Under the pieces are notes generated by a model that was not told the origin of the DNA, made no database searches, and saw only the letters and a list, made by a program, of their open reading frames with translations. A stretch of 64,000 nt of DNA, taken from positions 1 through 64,000 of the forward strand of contig JBGTCV010000144.1 in the NCBI GenBank assembly GCA_041748655.1, given 5' to 3'. This DNA is from Leptofilum sp041748655 (GTDB taxonomy: Bacteria; Chloroflexota; Anaerolineae; Promineifilales; Promineifilaceae). Positions 8,962 to 17,880 of this stretch are shown one piece after another; the stretch's first letter is position 1; every line of letters begins with the position of its first letter. Made by a program: the position numbers and the translations under genes.

Positions 8962-11106
8962 TTAAAAAGTATCCCGCATCGCCAGCAGCCGCTCCGGCAG
9001 GGCAAACCGCTCGCCATACTTTTCGGCCAGTTCCTGGCTGCGCTGCACAAACGCCGCCACGCCGTAATCGTTGATGTATTGCAGCGTGCCCCCCTTAAAC
9101 GGCGCAAAGCCCCAGCCAAAAATCGCGCCGATGTTGGCGTCGGCCGCATTGGTCACCACGTTTTCTTCCAGACAGCGCACCGTTTCCAGCGCCTGAACAA
9201 ACATCAGCCGCTCAATCATCTCCGCCTGGCACAGCGGTTCCCCCTGTGGCGGGAAGATAGCGGTCAGCTCCGGCCAAAGCTGCTTTTTGCCACCTTCGGG
9301 ATAGTCGTAAAATCCTGCGCCGCGTGCTTTGCCGTAACGGCCGTATTCCCCCGTCATCACATCCAAAACCGCATCCGATGGATGTTGCGGCTCCGTTTTG
9401 CCCTCCGCCGCCAAATCCTGGCGCGTCTGCTCCCGGATGTGCAGCATCAGCCCCAGGCTCACCTCGTCAGAGAGCGCCAGCGGCCCCACCGGCATCCCCG
9501 CCTGCAACCCGGCTGACTCGATGGCTCGCGGATGCTGTCCCTCGCCCAGCAGCGCCAGACCCTCGCGCAAATACGTGCCAAACACCCGCGAGGTATAAAA
9601 GCCCCGGCTGTCGTTCACCACAATCGGCGTCTTGCGAATTTTCAGCACAAAATCGAACGCTTTGGCCAGCGTCTCCGGGCTGGTCTCCGCCCCGGTGATG
9701 ATCTCCACCAGCTTCATCTTCTCCACCGGCGAGAAAAAGTGCAGGCCAATGAAATTTTGCGGCCGTTTCGACTGCGCCGCCAATCCGGTAATGGGCAAGG
9801 TGGAGGTATTGCTGGCAAAAACGGCCTGCCCTGAGCCTGCCGAAGGGGCCGTTTCCCCCACCACCGCCTCCACTTCCTGCGTCACCTTCGCCTTCAGCCC
9901 CCGGTCCTCAAACACCGCCTCGATAATCAAATCGCACGCCGCCAAATCAGCTGCATCCGCCGTGGGCTGGATGCGGGCCAGCGTTTCGTCCCGCTGCGCC
10001 GCGCTCAGCTTTCCTTTGGCCACCCGCTGCTCCAGCAGGGCGGCAATCCTGGCCTTGCCCACTTCCGCCTGCTCCAACGTCACGTCTTTGAGAACGACGG
10101 GGATGTGGGAAACGGCCGTAACATAAGCAATCCCGTGCCCCATCATACCCGCACCCAGCACGCCCACCTTCTGCGTCTCTTGCGGTGCCACACCTGCTGG
10201 CCGGCTGGCTCCCGCGCTAATCTCATTCAGCTGAAACCAGAATGCCTTGATCATATTTTTGGCCACCTGGCTGGTGGCCAACTGGGCAAAATAGCGGGAT
10301 TCAATCCGGCTGGCAGTCTCAAAATCAACCACGGTTCCTTCTACCATCGCGCTCAAAATCGCTTCCGGCGCGGGATAATTGCCGTAGGTTCGCTTCTTGA
10401 TCATCGCCGGAGCCACCGCCAGCATCTGCCCTACGCGAGGATTACGCGGATCGCCGCCAGGAATGCGGTAGCCCGGCCTGTCCCACGGCTGCGCCGCCTG
10501 CGGATTGGCGGCAATCCAGGCGTGGGCCTGAACCAGCAAATCGGCTCCATCCTCCGCCAACGCATCGACCAGCCCGGCTGCTTTGGCCCCTGCCGGGTCC
10601 AGCTGCGTGCCTTCCGTCAGCAGCGGGAAGGCGGCTTGCAGCCCAATCAGGCGCGGCAGGCGCGTCACGCCCCCGCCGCCCGGCAGCAGCCCCAGCGTCA
10701 CCTCCGGGAAGCCCAGCTTCAGGCGCGGATCATTCAAAACCACGCGATGATGGCACGCCAGCGCCAGCTCCAGACCGCCGCCCAACGCCGTGCCGTTGAT
10801 CGCCGCCACCACCGGCACGCCCAACTTCTCCAGTGCGCGAAAGCCCGCCTTGAGCGCCTCGGCACTGGCAAAAATTTCGGCCGCATCGGTGGCGGCGTAC
10901 AGCCATTCCAGATCGCCGCCCGCCATAAACGTCTTTTTGGCCGAGGTCACAATCACTCCCGCAAGCTCACCTTCCACCTGCAAACGGGCCAGTACTTCCA
11001 CCAGCGCCGCGCCAAATTCCGCATTAATCACGTTGGCCGACCGCCCCGGCTGGTCCAGCGTCAACGTTACAATATGCTGCTCATCTTTTGCATAATGAAT
11101 TGCCAT
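8962..11106 (-). CDS. Bifunctional enoyl-CoA hydratase / 3-hydroxyacyl-CoA dehydrogenase (FadJ/FadB-like)
   Basis: A 714-residue beta-oxidation enzyme. The N-terminal crotonase domain (~1-190) has oxyanion segments TFMAGGDLEW and NGTALGGGLELALACHH. The NAD-binding domain begins at GVLGAGMMGHGIAYV (~320), followed by the dehydrogenase C-terminal domains with FFSPVEKMKLVEI. ATG 11106 is chosen because AGGGAG lies 6 bases upstream; an in-frame start at 11145 would add 13 residues from repeat DNA. An unusual eight-residue insertion (PSAGSGQA) lies between A and V of an ETAV site, encoded by a 24-bp repeat (9827-9850). The neighbouring thiolase supplies the next step. Confidence 0.92.
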   Translation of the reverse strand: MAIHYAKDEQHIVTLTLDQPGRSANVINAEFGAALVEVLARLQVEGELAGVIVTSAKKTFMAGGDLEWLYAATDAAEIFASAEALKAGFRALEKLGVPVVAAINGTALGGGLELALACHHRVVLNDPRLKLGFPEVTLGLLPGGGGVTRLPRLIGLQAAFPLLTEGTQLDPAGAKAAGLVDALAEDGADLLVQAHAWIAANPQAAQPWDRPGYRIPGGDPRNPRVGQMLAVAPAMIKKRTYGNYPAPEAILSAMVEGTVVDFETASRIESRYFAQLATSQVAKNMIKAFWFQLNEISAGASRPAGVAPQETQKVGVLGAGMMGHGIAYVTAVSHIPVVLKDVTLEQAEVGKARIAALLEQRVAKGKLSAAQRDETLARIQPTADAADLAACDLIIEAVFEDRGLKAKVTQEVEAVVGETAPSAGSGQAVFASNTSTLPITGLAAQSKRPQNFIGLHFFSPVEKMKLVEIITGAETSPETLAKAFDFVLKIRKTPIVVNDSRGFYTSRVFGTYLREGLALLGEGQHPRAIESAGLQAGMPVGPLALSDEVSLGLMLHIREQTRQDLAAEGKTEPQHPSDAVLDVMTGEYGRYGKARGAGFYDYPEGGKKQLWPELTAIFPPQGEPLCQAEMIERLMFVQALETVRCLEENVVTNAADANIGAIFGWGFAPFKGGTLQYINDYGVAAFVQRSQELAEKYGERFALPERLLAMRDTF
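9827..9850. repeat. 24-bp in-frame insertion splitting an ACGGCCGT palindrome
   Basis: The local sequence reads AACGGCC, then 20 bases containing CCTGAGCCTGCCGAAGG, then GGCC and GTTTCC. Removing 24 bases restores AACGGCCGTTTCC exactly, so GGCC is duplicated around the insert. The inserted word resembles a short repeat known from many bacterial genomes that often appears in frame inside proteins. Confidence 0.75.
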
Positions 11107-11130
11107 CCCAACTCCCTCATCAAAAACTTT

Positions 11131-11199
11131 GACGCAAAGGCGCAAAGAAGCAAAGAAATAAAAGATCTTTGCGCCCTCTGCCCCTTTGCGTTCTTTGTG
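11131..11199. repeat. Imperfect inverted repeat of GCAAAG words
   Basis: Words of the type GACGCAAAGGCGCAAAGAAG face complementary words (CTTTGCGCC, CCTTTGCGTTCTTTG), giving a long imperfect hairpin upstream of the FadJ-like gene. Relatives occur at 45254 and 60149. Confidence 0.7.
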
Positions 11200-11252
11200 T
11201 TAAAAATATTGGAAGAGAAAAAATGCTTTGGTCAGAAAGACAGGAAATTTGA

Positions 11253-11400
11253 GTTGTCATGCTGAGGTCCTCCGAAGCATCCCATCCGCTCGTTAATCAA
11301 TTAAACTTTGGTCCAACCATGACAAATAATCTTGAATTGTCATGCTGAGGTCCTCCGAAGCATCCCACCCGCTCGATAATCAATAAAACTTTGGTCTAAC
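11253..11400. repeat. Two direct copies of a ~65-bp repeat (TGTCATGCTGAGGTCCTCC family)
   Basis: Copies at 11253-11318 and 11337-11400 share TTGTCATGCTGAGGTCCTCC, GAAGCATCCCA, CCGCTCG and AAACTTTGGTC. A third copy lies at 16077 and an inverted-pair version at 51998. The non-coding stretch 11107-11428 contains only this and the preceding hairpin. Confidence 0.85.
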
Positions 11401-11428
11401 CAAAGCCCTCAAATTCCCAATAGCAAAA

Positions 11429-12640
11429 CTAAACTCGCTCAATCACCGTAGCAATGCCCATACCACCACCGACACACAGCGTAATCAGCGCCGTAGAAAG
11501 GTCGGTGCGCTCCAGCTCGTCCAGCACGGTGCCCAGCAGCATCGCCCCGGTCGCCCCCAGCGGATGCCCCATTGCAATCGCCCCGCCGTTGACGTTGACG
11601 TTTTCCGCCCCCTCGATGCCCATGTCGCGCATAAAGCGCAGCACCACAGCGGCAAACGCCTCATTCACCTCAAACAGATCAATATCTTTCACGTTCATGC
11701 CCGCCAGCTTGAGCGCCTTTTGGGAAGCTGGCCCCGGCCCGATGAGCATGATCGTCGGCTCCGTGCCCACCAGCGCAGCCGAACGAATGCGGGCGCGCGG
11801 CTTCAACCCCAGCGCTTCCCCCTTCTCCCTGGAGCCAATCAGCACCAGCGCCGCCCCATCCACAATGCCGGACGAGTTGCCCGCCGTATGCACATGATTG
11901 ATCGTCTCCACTTCGGTGTACACCTGCTGGGCCAGAGAATCAAAGCCCAACTCACCCATAGTGGCAAAGGCAGGGCTGAGCCTGCCCAATCCAGCCAGGG
12001 TGGAATCGGCCCGAATATGTTCATCCATTTGCAGGATGGGCAGGCCGTTTTGGTCACACACCGGCACGACAGAATTATTGAAGTAGCCGTTGGCCCAGGC
12101 GTGGGCCGCCCGCTGCTGCGAACGCACGGCAAAGGCGTCCACATCTTCGCGGCTAAAGCGCTCCATCGTGGCAATCAGGTCTGCGCCGATGCCTTGCGGC
12201 ACAAAGTTGATTTTGCTGCTCACCTTGGGGTCCAGCATCATCGCCCCGCCGTCGGAGCCCATAGGAATGCGGGACATCGACTCGACACCGCCCGCCACAA
12301 CCAGCTCTTCCCAGCCGGAGCGCACCTTCATGGCGGCCATGTTGACTGCCTCCAGACCAGAGGCACAAAAGCGGTTCAGCTGCACACCCGGCACATCCAC
12401 ATCCCAACCGGCGTAGAGAACGGCCGTCCTGGCAATGTCCCCCCCCTGATCTCCAAGCGGCGTCACACAGCCCAATACCACATCATCCACCTGGGACGTG
12501 TCCAGGTTATGCCGCTGCTGCATCTCGCGCAGCAGCGTGGCCAACAGCTCTACCGGGGCCACTTCATGCAAAGATCCGCTCTGCTTGCCCCGCCCGCGCG
12601 GGGTGCGAATCGCCCCAAAAATATACGCTTCCTGATTCAT
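11429..12640 (-). CDS. Acetyl-CoA acyltransferase (thiolase)
   Basis: A 403-residue thiolase that cleaves 3-ketoacyl-CoA, or condenses acetyl-CoA, in the cytoplasm. The nucleophilic Cys is in LNRFCASGLEAVN, the catalytic His in GGAIAMGHPLGATG, and the second Cys in TLCVGGGMG. ATG 12640 is chosen because GAGGAG lies 6 bases upstream; the frame upstream of it translates only repeat DNA. With the FadJ-like gene it covers the last three beta-oxidation steps. The two genes are separated by about 320 bases of repeats, so they may not be cotranscribed. Confidence 0.93.
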   Translation of the reverse strand: MNQEAYIFGAIRTPRGRGKQSGSLHEVAPVELLATLLREMQQRHNLDTSQVDDVVLGCVTPLGDQGGDIARTAVLYAGWDVDVPGVQLNRFCASGLEAVNMAAMKVRSGWEELVVAGGVESMSRIPMGSDGGAMMLDPKVSSKINFVPQGIGADLIATMERFSREDVDAFAVRSQQRAAHAWANGYFNNSVVPVCDQNGLPILQMDEHIRADSTLAGLGRLSPAFATMGELGFDSLAQQVYTEVETINHVHTAGNSSGIVDGAALVLIGSREKGEALGLKPRARIRSAALVGTEPTIMLIGPGPASQKALKLAGMNVKDIDLFEVNEAFAAVVLRFMRDMGIEGAENVNVNGGAIAMGHPLGATGAMLLGTVLDELERTDLSTALITLCVGGGMGIATVIERV

Positions 12641-12656
12641 GCCCAGCTCCTCTGTT

Positions 12657-12740
12657 CTTATCCACAGATTAACGCAGATTTTCGCAGATTTTTGGTTCTT
12701 AATCTGTGTAATCTGCAAGCGCAAACTGCGCCATCTGCAG
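12657..12740. repeat. CAGATT/AATCTG inverted-repeat cluster
   Basis: Words ACAGATTAACGCAGATTTTC and CAGATTTTTGG face TTAATCTGTGTAATCTGC between the divergent thiolase and nitroreductase genes. This belongs to the same word family as the repeats at 31212, 46561 and 52148. Confidence 0.7.
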
Positions 12741-12807
12741 ATTTTCTTGCTCTCCATTCTACATTGCCACCAATGTTGCTCCAAAAAAAGTGGCTATACT
12801 CCCCACT

Positions 12808-13428
12808 ATGACAAGAGAAAATTTAGCCAACTTCATCCACCTGGCGCGGGGGCGTCGCGCCATTCGTCGCTATGAGGCGAGACCAGTACCGCCGGATTTG
12901 TTGAACCAGCTACTGGAAACGGCCGTCTGGTCCCCCTCCGCCCACAACCGGCAGCCGTGGCGCTTTGCCGTGCTGGAAGCCCCGGCCAGCAAAGAGGCGC
13001 TGGCCCGCGCCATGGGCCAGCGCCTCCGCGCCGACCGCAGCGCCGACGGCGATCCACCGGAAGCGATTGAGCAAGACGTTGCCCGCTCCCTGGCTCGCAT
13101 TACCGGCGCGCCGGTGCTGATTGTGGTCTGCCTGACCCTGGCCGATATGGACCGCTACCCCGACGGCCGTCGCAGCCAGGCGGAGCGCACCATGGCGGTG
13201 CAAAGCGTGGCCATGGCCGCCCAAACGCTCTGGCTGGCGGCCCACGCCGCCGGGCTGGGAGCCTGCTGGCTCTGCGCCCCGCTCTTTGTGCCGGAACTGG
13301 TGGCCCAAACCCTTGCCCTACCGCCGGATTGGGAACCGCAGGGCCTGCTGACGCTGGGCTGGCCTGCGGAGGAAAAAGAAAAAACGCGCGCCCCTTGGCC
13401 CAGCCGCGTTCAATTTTTGGATAGGTGA
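12808..13428 (+). CDS. Nitroreductase family protein (FbiB C-terminal-like)
   Basis: A 206-residue flavin-dependent nitroreductase. Typical elements are the N-terminal RRAIRRYEARPVP, the FMN-binding SPSAHNRQPWRF, and the C-terminal AAHAAGLGACWLC. The form resembles the nitroreductase domain associated with coenzyme F420 synthesis, which fits the cofC gene 8 kb downstream; that link is inference. There is no convincing Shine-Dalgarno. A TATACT box at 12795-12800 would place the transcript start almost at ATG 12808, so a leaderless mRNA is plausible. Confidence 0.8.
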   Translation: MTRENLANFIHLARGRRAIRRYEARPVPPDLLNQLLETAVWSPSAHNRQPWRFAVLEAPASKEALARAMGQRLRADRSADGDPPEAIEQDVARSLARITGAPVLIVVCLTLADMDRYPDGRRSQAERTMAVQSVAMAAQTLWLAAHAAGLGACWLCAPLFVPELVAQTLALPPDWEPQGLLTLGWPAEEKEKTRAPWPSRVQFLDR

Positions 13429-13435
13429 TCTCTCC

Positions 13436-13472
13436 AGATTGGTCCAATCTCGGAGATTGGACCAATCTTTTA
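13436..13472. terminator. Bidirectional terminator hairpin
   Basis: A perfect 15-bp stem (AGATTGGTCCAATCT / AGATTGGACCAATCT) with a 3-nt loop is followed by TTTT. It sits between the convergent nitroreductase and NB-ARC/TPR genes. Confidence 0.88.
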
Positions 13473-13490
13473 CACGCTACGAAAGCGCGG

Positions 13491-16000
13491 CTACGACTTG
13501 CCTGCCATCTCTTGCAGCAAAGCCGCCAAATTGCCGCGCACGGTCTTTGTGTGGGGATGCTCTGGCCCTAATTTTGCTTCAAAAATGGCCAACGCCCGTT
13601 CAATGAGCGGCCGTGCCGCCTCGTACGCCCCCGTCGCTTGCAGCAGCTGCCCCAGATTGTTGAGTGCAGCTGCTACCCAGGGATGATTCTCGCCAAGGGT
13701 TTGTTCATAAATTTCTAGAGCGCGTTCCAGATACGGTCGTGCCTCTTCATACTGACCGATGGCTTGTAACAAATTCGCCAAATCATTTAGCGTAGTTGCT
13801 GTACCAGGGTGATTTGGACCAAGTGCCTTTTCCTTGATTTTGAGGGCACGTTCATAATACGGCCGTGCCGCCTCGTACGCCCCCGTCGCTTTCAGCAGCT
13901 GCCCCAGATTGTTGAGCCGAATGGCTACATCAGGATGGTCTGGGCCAAGCGCTTTTTCACTGATGGCCAGGGCGCGTTCCATATACGGCCGTGCCGCCTC
14001 GTACGCCCCTGTCGCTTGCAGCAGCTGCCCCAGATTGTTGAGCCGAATGGCTACATCAGGATGGTCGGGGCCAAGCTCTTTTTCACTGATGGCCAGGGCG
14101 CGTTCCATATACGGCCGTGCCGCCTCGTACGCCCCCGTCGCTTGCAGCAGCCCCCCAGATTGTTGTTCAATGTAGCCACATTGGGATGATCGGACCCAAG
14201 ATTTTTCTCGAAAATGGCCAGGGCGCGTTCCAGATACGGCCGTGCCGCCTCGTACGCCCCCAAATCTTGCAGCAGCCCACCCAGATTGTTGTTGCCTGTA
14301 GCAACTTGGGGATGCTTAGGGCCCAGCGCTTTTTCCCAAATGGCCAGGGCGCGTTCCATGTACGGCCGTGCCGCCTCGTACGCTCCCAAATCTTGCAGCA
14401 GCGCAGCCAGATTGTTGAGCCGAATGGCTACCGTCGGATGGTCGGGACCAAGCGCTTTTTCATCGATGGCCAGGGCGCGTTTGTACAGTTCCAGAGCGAG
14501 CGTGTAAGCGGCGCGATGATGCAGGTAAAATCCCGCCTGATTCAACAGCAGCCCTGTCTTTTCAGGCAGTGGCTCCACCTTTTTGGCCGCAGCGGCAGCG
14601 GCAATCAAGTGGGGCAGCAGTTCGCCGCTGCTGGCCCAAGTCGTCAAATCGTGATGATCATACGGCCAGGCTGCCATCAGCAAATTAACGGCCATCTCTG
14701 CCCAAATTTGCCCAACTTCCGGCGGCATCTGGTCGCGGGCCACGGTTTGCACCAGCCGGTGCAGGGAAAGGGTATCCCCTTCCCGCGTCAGCAGGGAGTA
14801 GCGGCGCAGGGCGGCAATGGCTTTGTCCAATTTGCGTTTGCTGGTCGGTAGAGACGTTGCAGGCAACGTCTCTACAGGCGTCCTGGCAGTTTCAGTAATC
14901 AAAGAAAGCGGAATCCCGTCCAGGGCTAAAAAGCAGCACAGGTTCAGCAGCGCCGCCGCGCCGGGGGTTTGCCGCGCCTGGGCAAAGGCCAGCTCCCAGG
15001 TGGTGGTAATCGTTTTTTGGTCGTAATTAGCCGGGGCAGGCGTCTCCTGCCACAATTCCGCCCGCTCGTTTTCAAAGTAGCCGGTGTAATCGGCCAGGGT
15101 GCAGCCCGTCGCTGCCACGTAGGCGCGGGCGTGTTCCAGCGCCAAAGGTAAATTGCCCAGCAAGTGGGCCAGTTTCAGGGCATCTTCGCCCTGCGGGTGT
15201 GCTGCGATTTCATCGCTTGTCAGGGCAGGTTGGCCCAGCAAAAAGGCCACCGCTTCACCGCCGCTAAAGTGGGTTAAGTTTAAGGTCTGCGCCAAGCCAT
15301 CCCAGGTGGGGTTGCGCGAGGTAATCAGGCTGGCACCACGGCCCAGCCTGGGCAAATAGGGGCGCAGCTCGTTTGGCTCAATGGCATCGGCGTTGTCATA
15401 GATGAGCAGCCACCGTTTATCGGTGGTGTGCAGCCAGTTGAGCGCCAGCTGGTGCAGCGTCGGCTGGTCGGTGAGGCTGCGCCGGGCCAGCCCCAGCCGG
15501 TAGGCCAGCTCGGCCAGTTCGCCGCTCAGGGTGGTCACGTCGTCGGCCCGCAGCCACTGGATCAGGTCGTACTCGGCCAGATGGCGGTAGCAGTAGGCCA
15601 GGGCCAGCTGCGTTTTGCCCACGCCGCCCAGCCCAGCCACCGCCTGGGTCACGGCTACGGTTTTGTCCCGGTTCAGGCCGGTGTGCAGGGCGGTCAGCCA
15701 TTCTGCGCGGCCGGTAAACAGCTCGTTTTTGTGGTAGGGAATGTGGTGGGGCGGCAGCAGGGCCACCACATCAGCTGTATTTGGGCGGGCCTGCTTCACG
15801 GCAGCCATCAGGTCAGAAATTCGCCCCTGCCGCCTGGCCCAACTGACCAGCTCCACGACGTTGGCCACCTTGCCCCGCCCGCCCAAATTCTCAAACTCCA
15901 GACCCAGCTCAAAACAGAGCAGGCGCAGTTCTTCTTCGTTAAAATGTTCCTCAATTTTCTGGCGCAGCTGGCTTAATTGGGCATTGTCGGGTTCTGGCAC
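13491..16000 (-). CDS. NB-ARC/TPR (NLR-like) protein with death-like N-terminal domain, frameshifted in a poly-C tract
   Basis: The protein has a small helical N-terminal domain (HFNEEELRLLCFELGLEFENLGG, ~residues 18-70) like effector-associated adaptor domains. A P-loop ATPase follows (GLGGVGKTQLAL, ~125), then about eight nearly identical 42-residue TPRs (LGPDHPDVAIRLNNLGQLL type). GTG 16000 has GGAG about 9 bases upstream. The frame breaks in a C6 run at 14151-14156 (G6 in the mRNA), where one base is missing relative to neighbouring repeats; the remaining repeats continue in another frame to 13491. It is either a broken gene, phase-variable, or a sequencing error. The architecture resembles bacterial NLR-type conflict or signalling proteins. 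Confidence 0.78.
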
Positions 16001-16076
16001 GGGTCTTGCTCCGTTTTGGGTTGTGTGGGCAATCTGCCGATATTTTGTGGATTAAAAATTAATTCGGGTAATAAAG

Positions 16077-16198
16077 TTGTCATGCTGAGGTCCTCCGAAG
16101 CATCCCGCCCGCTTGATAGCCAGTGAAACTTTGGTGTGGGTAAGGTTTTTGCCATGGGGTCCTTGCGGGATTCTTCACTTCGTTCAGAATGACAACTA
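16077..16198. repeat. TGTCATGCTGAGG repeat with imperfect terminal inverted repeats
   Basis: The left end GTTGTCATGCTGAGGTCCTCC is partly mirrored by CTTCGTTCAGAATGACAAC at the right end. The first ~65 bases match the copies at 11253 and 11337. No target duplication is seen. Confidence 0.7.
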
Positions 16199-16291
16199 CC
16201 TGATTATTTTCTTAAATTGCAATCTATCGGCTGATATTCTATCTGCCAGTTATTCTAAACGGTAAACTAACTTTTCTGCAAACCGCTTGTT

Positions 16292-16449
16292 GTAGGGGCG
16301 GGACGGCGCGGGATGGCCTTGGGCAAAACAAATGGCCTTACTGCCGCGCCGTCTCGCCCCAGACCCGGTGTGCCGCAAACGGGGCGAGACGGGCGGGATG
16401 GAAGGCCGTCAGTTTAGCGCACATCTTGGCCCGCCCGTCCCGCCCCTAC
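16292..16449. mobile_element. MITE-like element, truncated copy (inverted relative of 39319-39522)
   Basis: About 158 bp bounded by GTAGGGGCGGGACGG and CGTCCCGCCCCTAC. It matches the core of the 39.3-39.5 kb element in opposite orientation with only a handful of differences. The right flank still carries CATAATTGGAATTGCTG, the terminal repeat of the full element. The left terminal repeat is missing. The gene-free stretch 16001-16713 holds this and neighbouring repeats only. Confidence 0.75.
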
Positions 16450-16477
16450 CGCAGAAATTTCATAATTGGAATTGCTG

Positions 16478-16554
16478 GTTGTAGGGGCAGGTCTTGTGCC
16501 TGCCCTTGTGGGCGACCACAAGAGGGCGACCACAAGGGTCGCCCCTACAAACGA
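16478..16554. repeat. GTAGGGGC...GCCCCTAC palindromic repeat
   Basis: A compact repeat with ends TTGTAGGGGCAGG and GTCGCCCCTACAA and internal duplicated GGGCGACCACAAG words. It shares end sequences with the MITE-like element but not its core. A shorter relative (GTAGGGGCGGGCC...GCCCGCC) lies near 42345. Confidence 0.65.
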
Positions 16555-16624
16555 TTCTTTTTTGCCGGTGACAAGTGGCGTTTGTCCGGTATAATAAACG
16601 TCTATTTTTTATACTGGACTTACT

Positions 16625-16700
16625 CTCTCGTTCCACGCTCCGCGTGGAATGCAGACCGGGACGCTCCAGCGTCCCATGTGCAGCGCGGAGCGCTGAGATC
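16625..16700. repeat. REP-like repeat (CTCGTTCCACGCTCCGCGTGG family)
   Basis: Several short hairpins in a row: CCACGCTCCGCGTGG, GGGACGCTCCAGCGTCCC and GCGCGGAGCGC. A second copy lies at 19560-19672. Both sit just upstream of genes of the same importer locus. Confidence 0.7.
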
Positions 16701-16713
16701 AGCAAGAAAGAAG

Positions 16714-17880
16714 ATGGACTACTCCAAACAGGTTCCGGCAGCGGAACGAACGTTGAACATCTTGGAAGCGCTGGGCAGCACGCCGGACGGGCTGAGCGCC
16801 ACGGAGCTGCTGGAACGGCTGGACGATATGTCGCGCAGCGGCCTGTTTGCCCTACTGAACACCCTCAAGGCGCGGCACTACGTGGAGCAAAGCGACAGCC
16901 GGGGCAAATACCAGCTGGGGCCAGCGCTGTGGGCTTTGCTGCCGCAGCAGCAGCTGGGCCTGGAACCGCTCATCACCGCCTTCACCACGGAAATGGGGCA
17001 GATTGACCTGGCAGAAACGGCCGTTCTCCTCTGGCTCGATAGACAAGAAACAGTGCTCCTGGCCCAGCGCGAAGGGGCGCAGCGGGTGCGGGCCGTCTAC
17101 CGCCTGGGGCAGCGGGAAGCGGCCGAAAGCAGCCCCGGCGGCCGCCTGCTGCTGGCTGGCTTACCCAACCAGGTGGCGCAGCAAACGGCCGTTTTCCAAC
17201 AAATCCGCACAGAAGGCGCCGCCACCCAGACCGCCGCCGAAACCATCGACATCGCCTGCCCCATTTGCGCCGACGGGGTGCAGCTCGTGGCGGCCTTGCA
17301 GGTGAGCCTGCCCGCCTTCCGCAGCCAGCCAGAAACGATAACCCGGCTGAAAAAGCAGGTGCAGCAGGCGGCGGCCCGCATCTCCTTCCGGCTGGGGGCG
17401 GCGGTCTACCAGCCGTACGGCTGGGCCATGGGGGAACCCGTCGGCCCCAACCGCGCCCTGAGCCAGAAAGAAATTGAGCAATTTTTGCAGGGACCGTGGA
17501 GCGCCCGGATGGCCTGCGTGCGCGCCGACGGCACGCCCCACGTTTTGCCGCTGTGGTATGAGTGGGACGGCCGTTCCTTCTGGGTTGCCGCTTCGCCCGG
17601 ATCGCAGTGGAAGCAGGTGATCGACGAAGCAGGGCGGGTCTCGCTCACCATCGACGAGCCGTGGTCACCGCTGCGCCGCGCTTTTGTGGTGGGCGCCGCC
17701 CAAACGGTGCCGGACAGCCAGATTCCCGGCGGATTGGCGGCGCTGCGCCAGCGGCTGGCGGTACGCTACCTGGGCCAGGGGGCGGGCCAGCAGCCAGAGC
17801 TGTGCCAGATCGACGGCTGGGCAGCGGTGCAAATCACGCCGCAGCGGATCAGTGGCCAGCAAGGATTGGGCCGCCCATGA
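16714..17880 (+). CDS. IclR-type regulator fused to a pyridoxamine-phosphate-oxidase-like flavin-binding domain
   Basis: A 388-residue protein in two parts. Residues ~1-250 are an IclR family regulator: helix-turn-helix AERTLNILEALGSTPDGLSATELLERL, then an effector domain (DLAETAVLLWLDRQETVLLAQREG). Residues ~260-388 form a split-barrel domain of the PNPOx-like type (GPWSARMACVRADGTPHVLPLWYEWDGRSFWVAASPGS). ATG 16714 follows a weak purine stretch and is where IclR similarity begins. The stop overlaps the next start as ATGA, so it is coupled to the importer and probably controls it. A flavin, F420 or heme-related effector is possible; this is inference. Confidence 0.82.
   Translation: MDYSKQVPAAERTLNILEALGSTPDGLSATELLERLDDMSRSGLFALLNTLKARHYVEQSDSRGKYQLGPALWALLPQQQLGLEPLITAFTTEMGQIDLAETAVLLWLDRQETVLLAQREGAQRVRAVYRLGQREAAESSPGGRLLLAGLPNQVAQQTAVFQQIRTEGAATQTAAETIDIACPICADGVQLVAALQVSLPAFRSQPETITRLKKQVQQAAARISFRLGAAVYQPYGWAMGEPVGPNRALSQKEIEQFLQGPWSARMACVRADGTPHVLPLWYEWDGRSFWVAASPGSQWKQVIDEAGRVSLTIDEPWSPLRRAFVVGAAQTVPDSQIPGGLAALRQRLAVRYLGQGAGQQPELCQIDGWAAVQITPQRISGQQGLGRP

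Noticed and set aside
12641..12784. Longer N-terminus of the thiolase
   Set aside because: It translates the CAGATT repeat tract. ATG 12640 has a good Shine-Dalgarno and matches the family start.
13491..14480. Regular ~126-bp spacing suggesting a CRISPR or minisatellite array
   Set aside because: The repeats are coding 42-residue TPR units, with no spacer pattern.
16426..16713. Longer N-terminus of the IclR-type regulator
   Set aside because: The extra ~96 codons translate REP-like repeats, and family similarity begins at ATG 16714.
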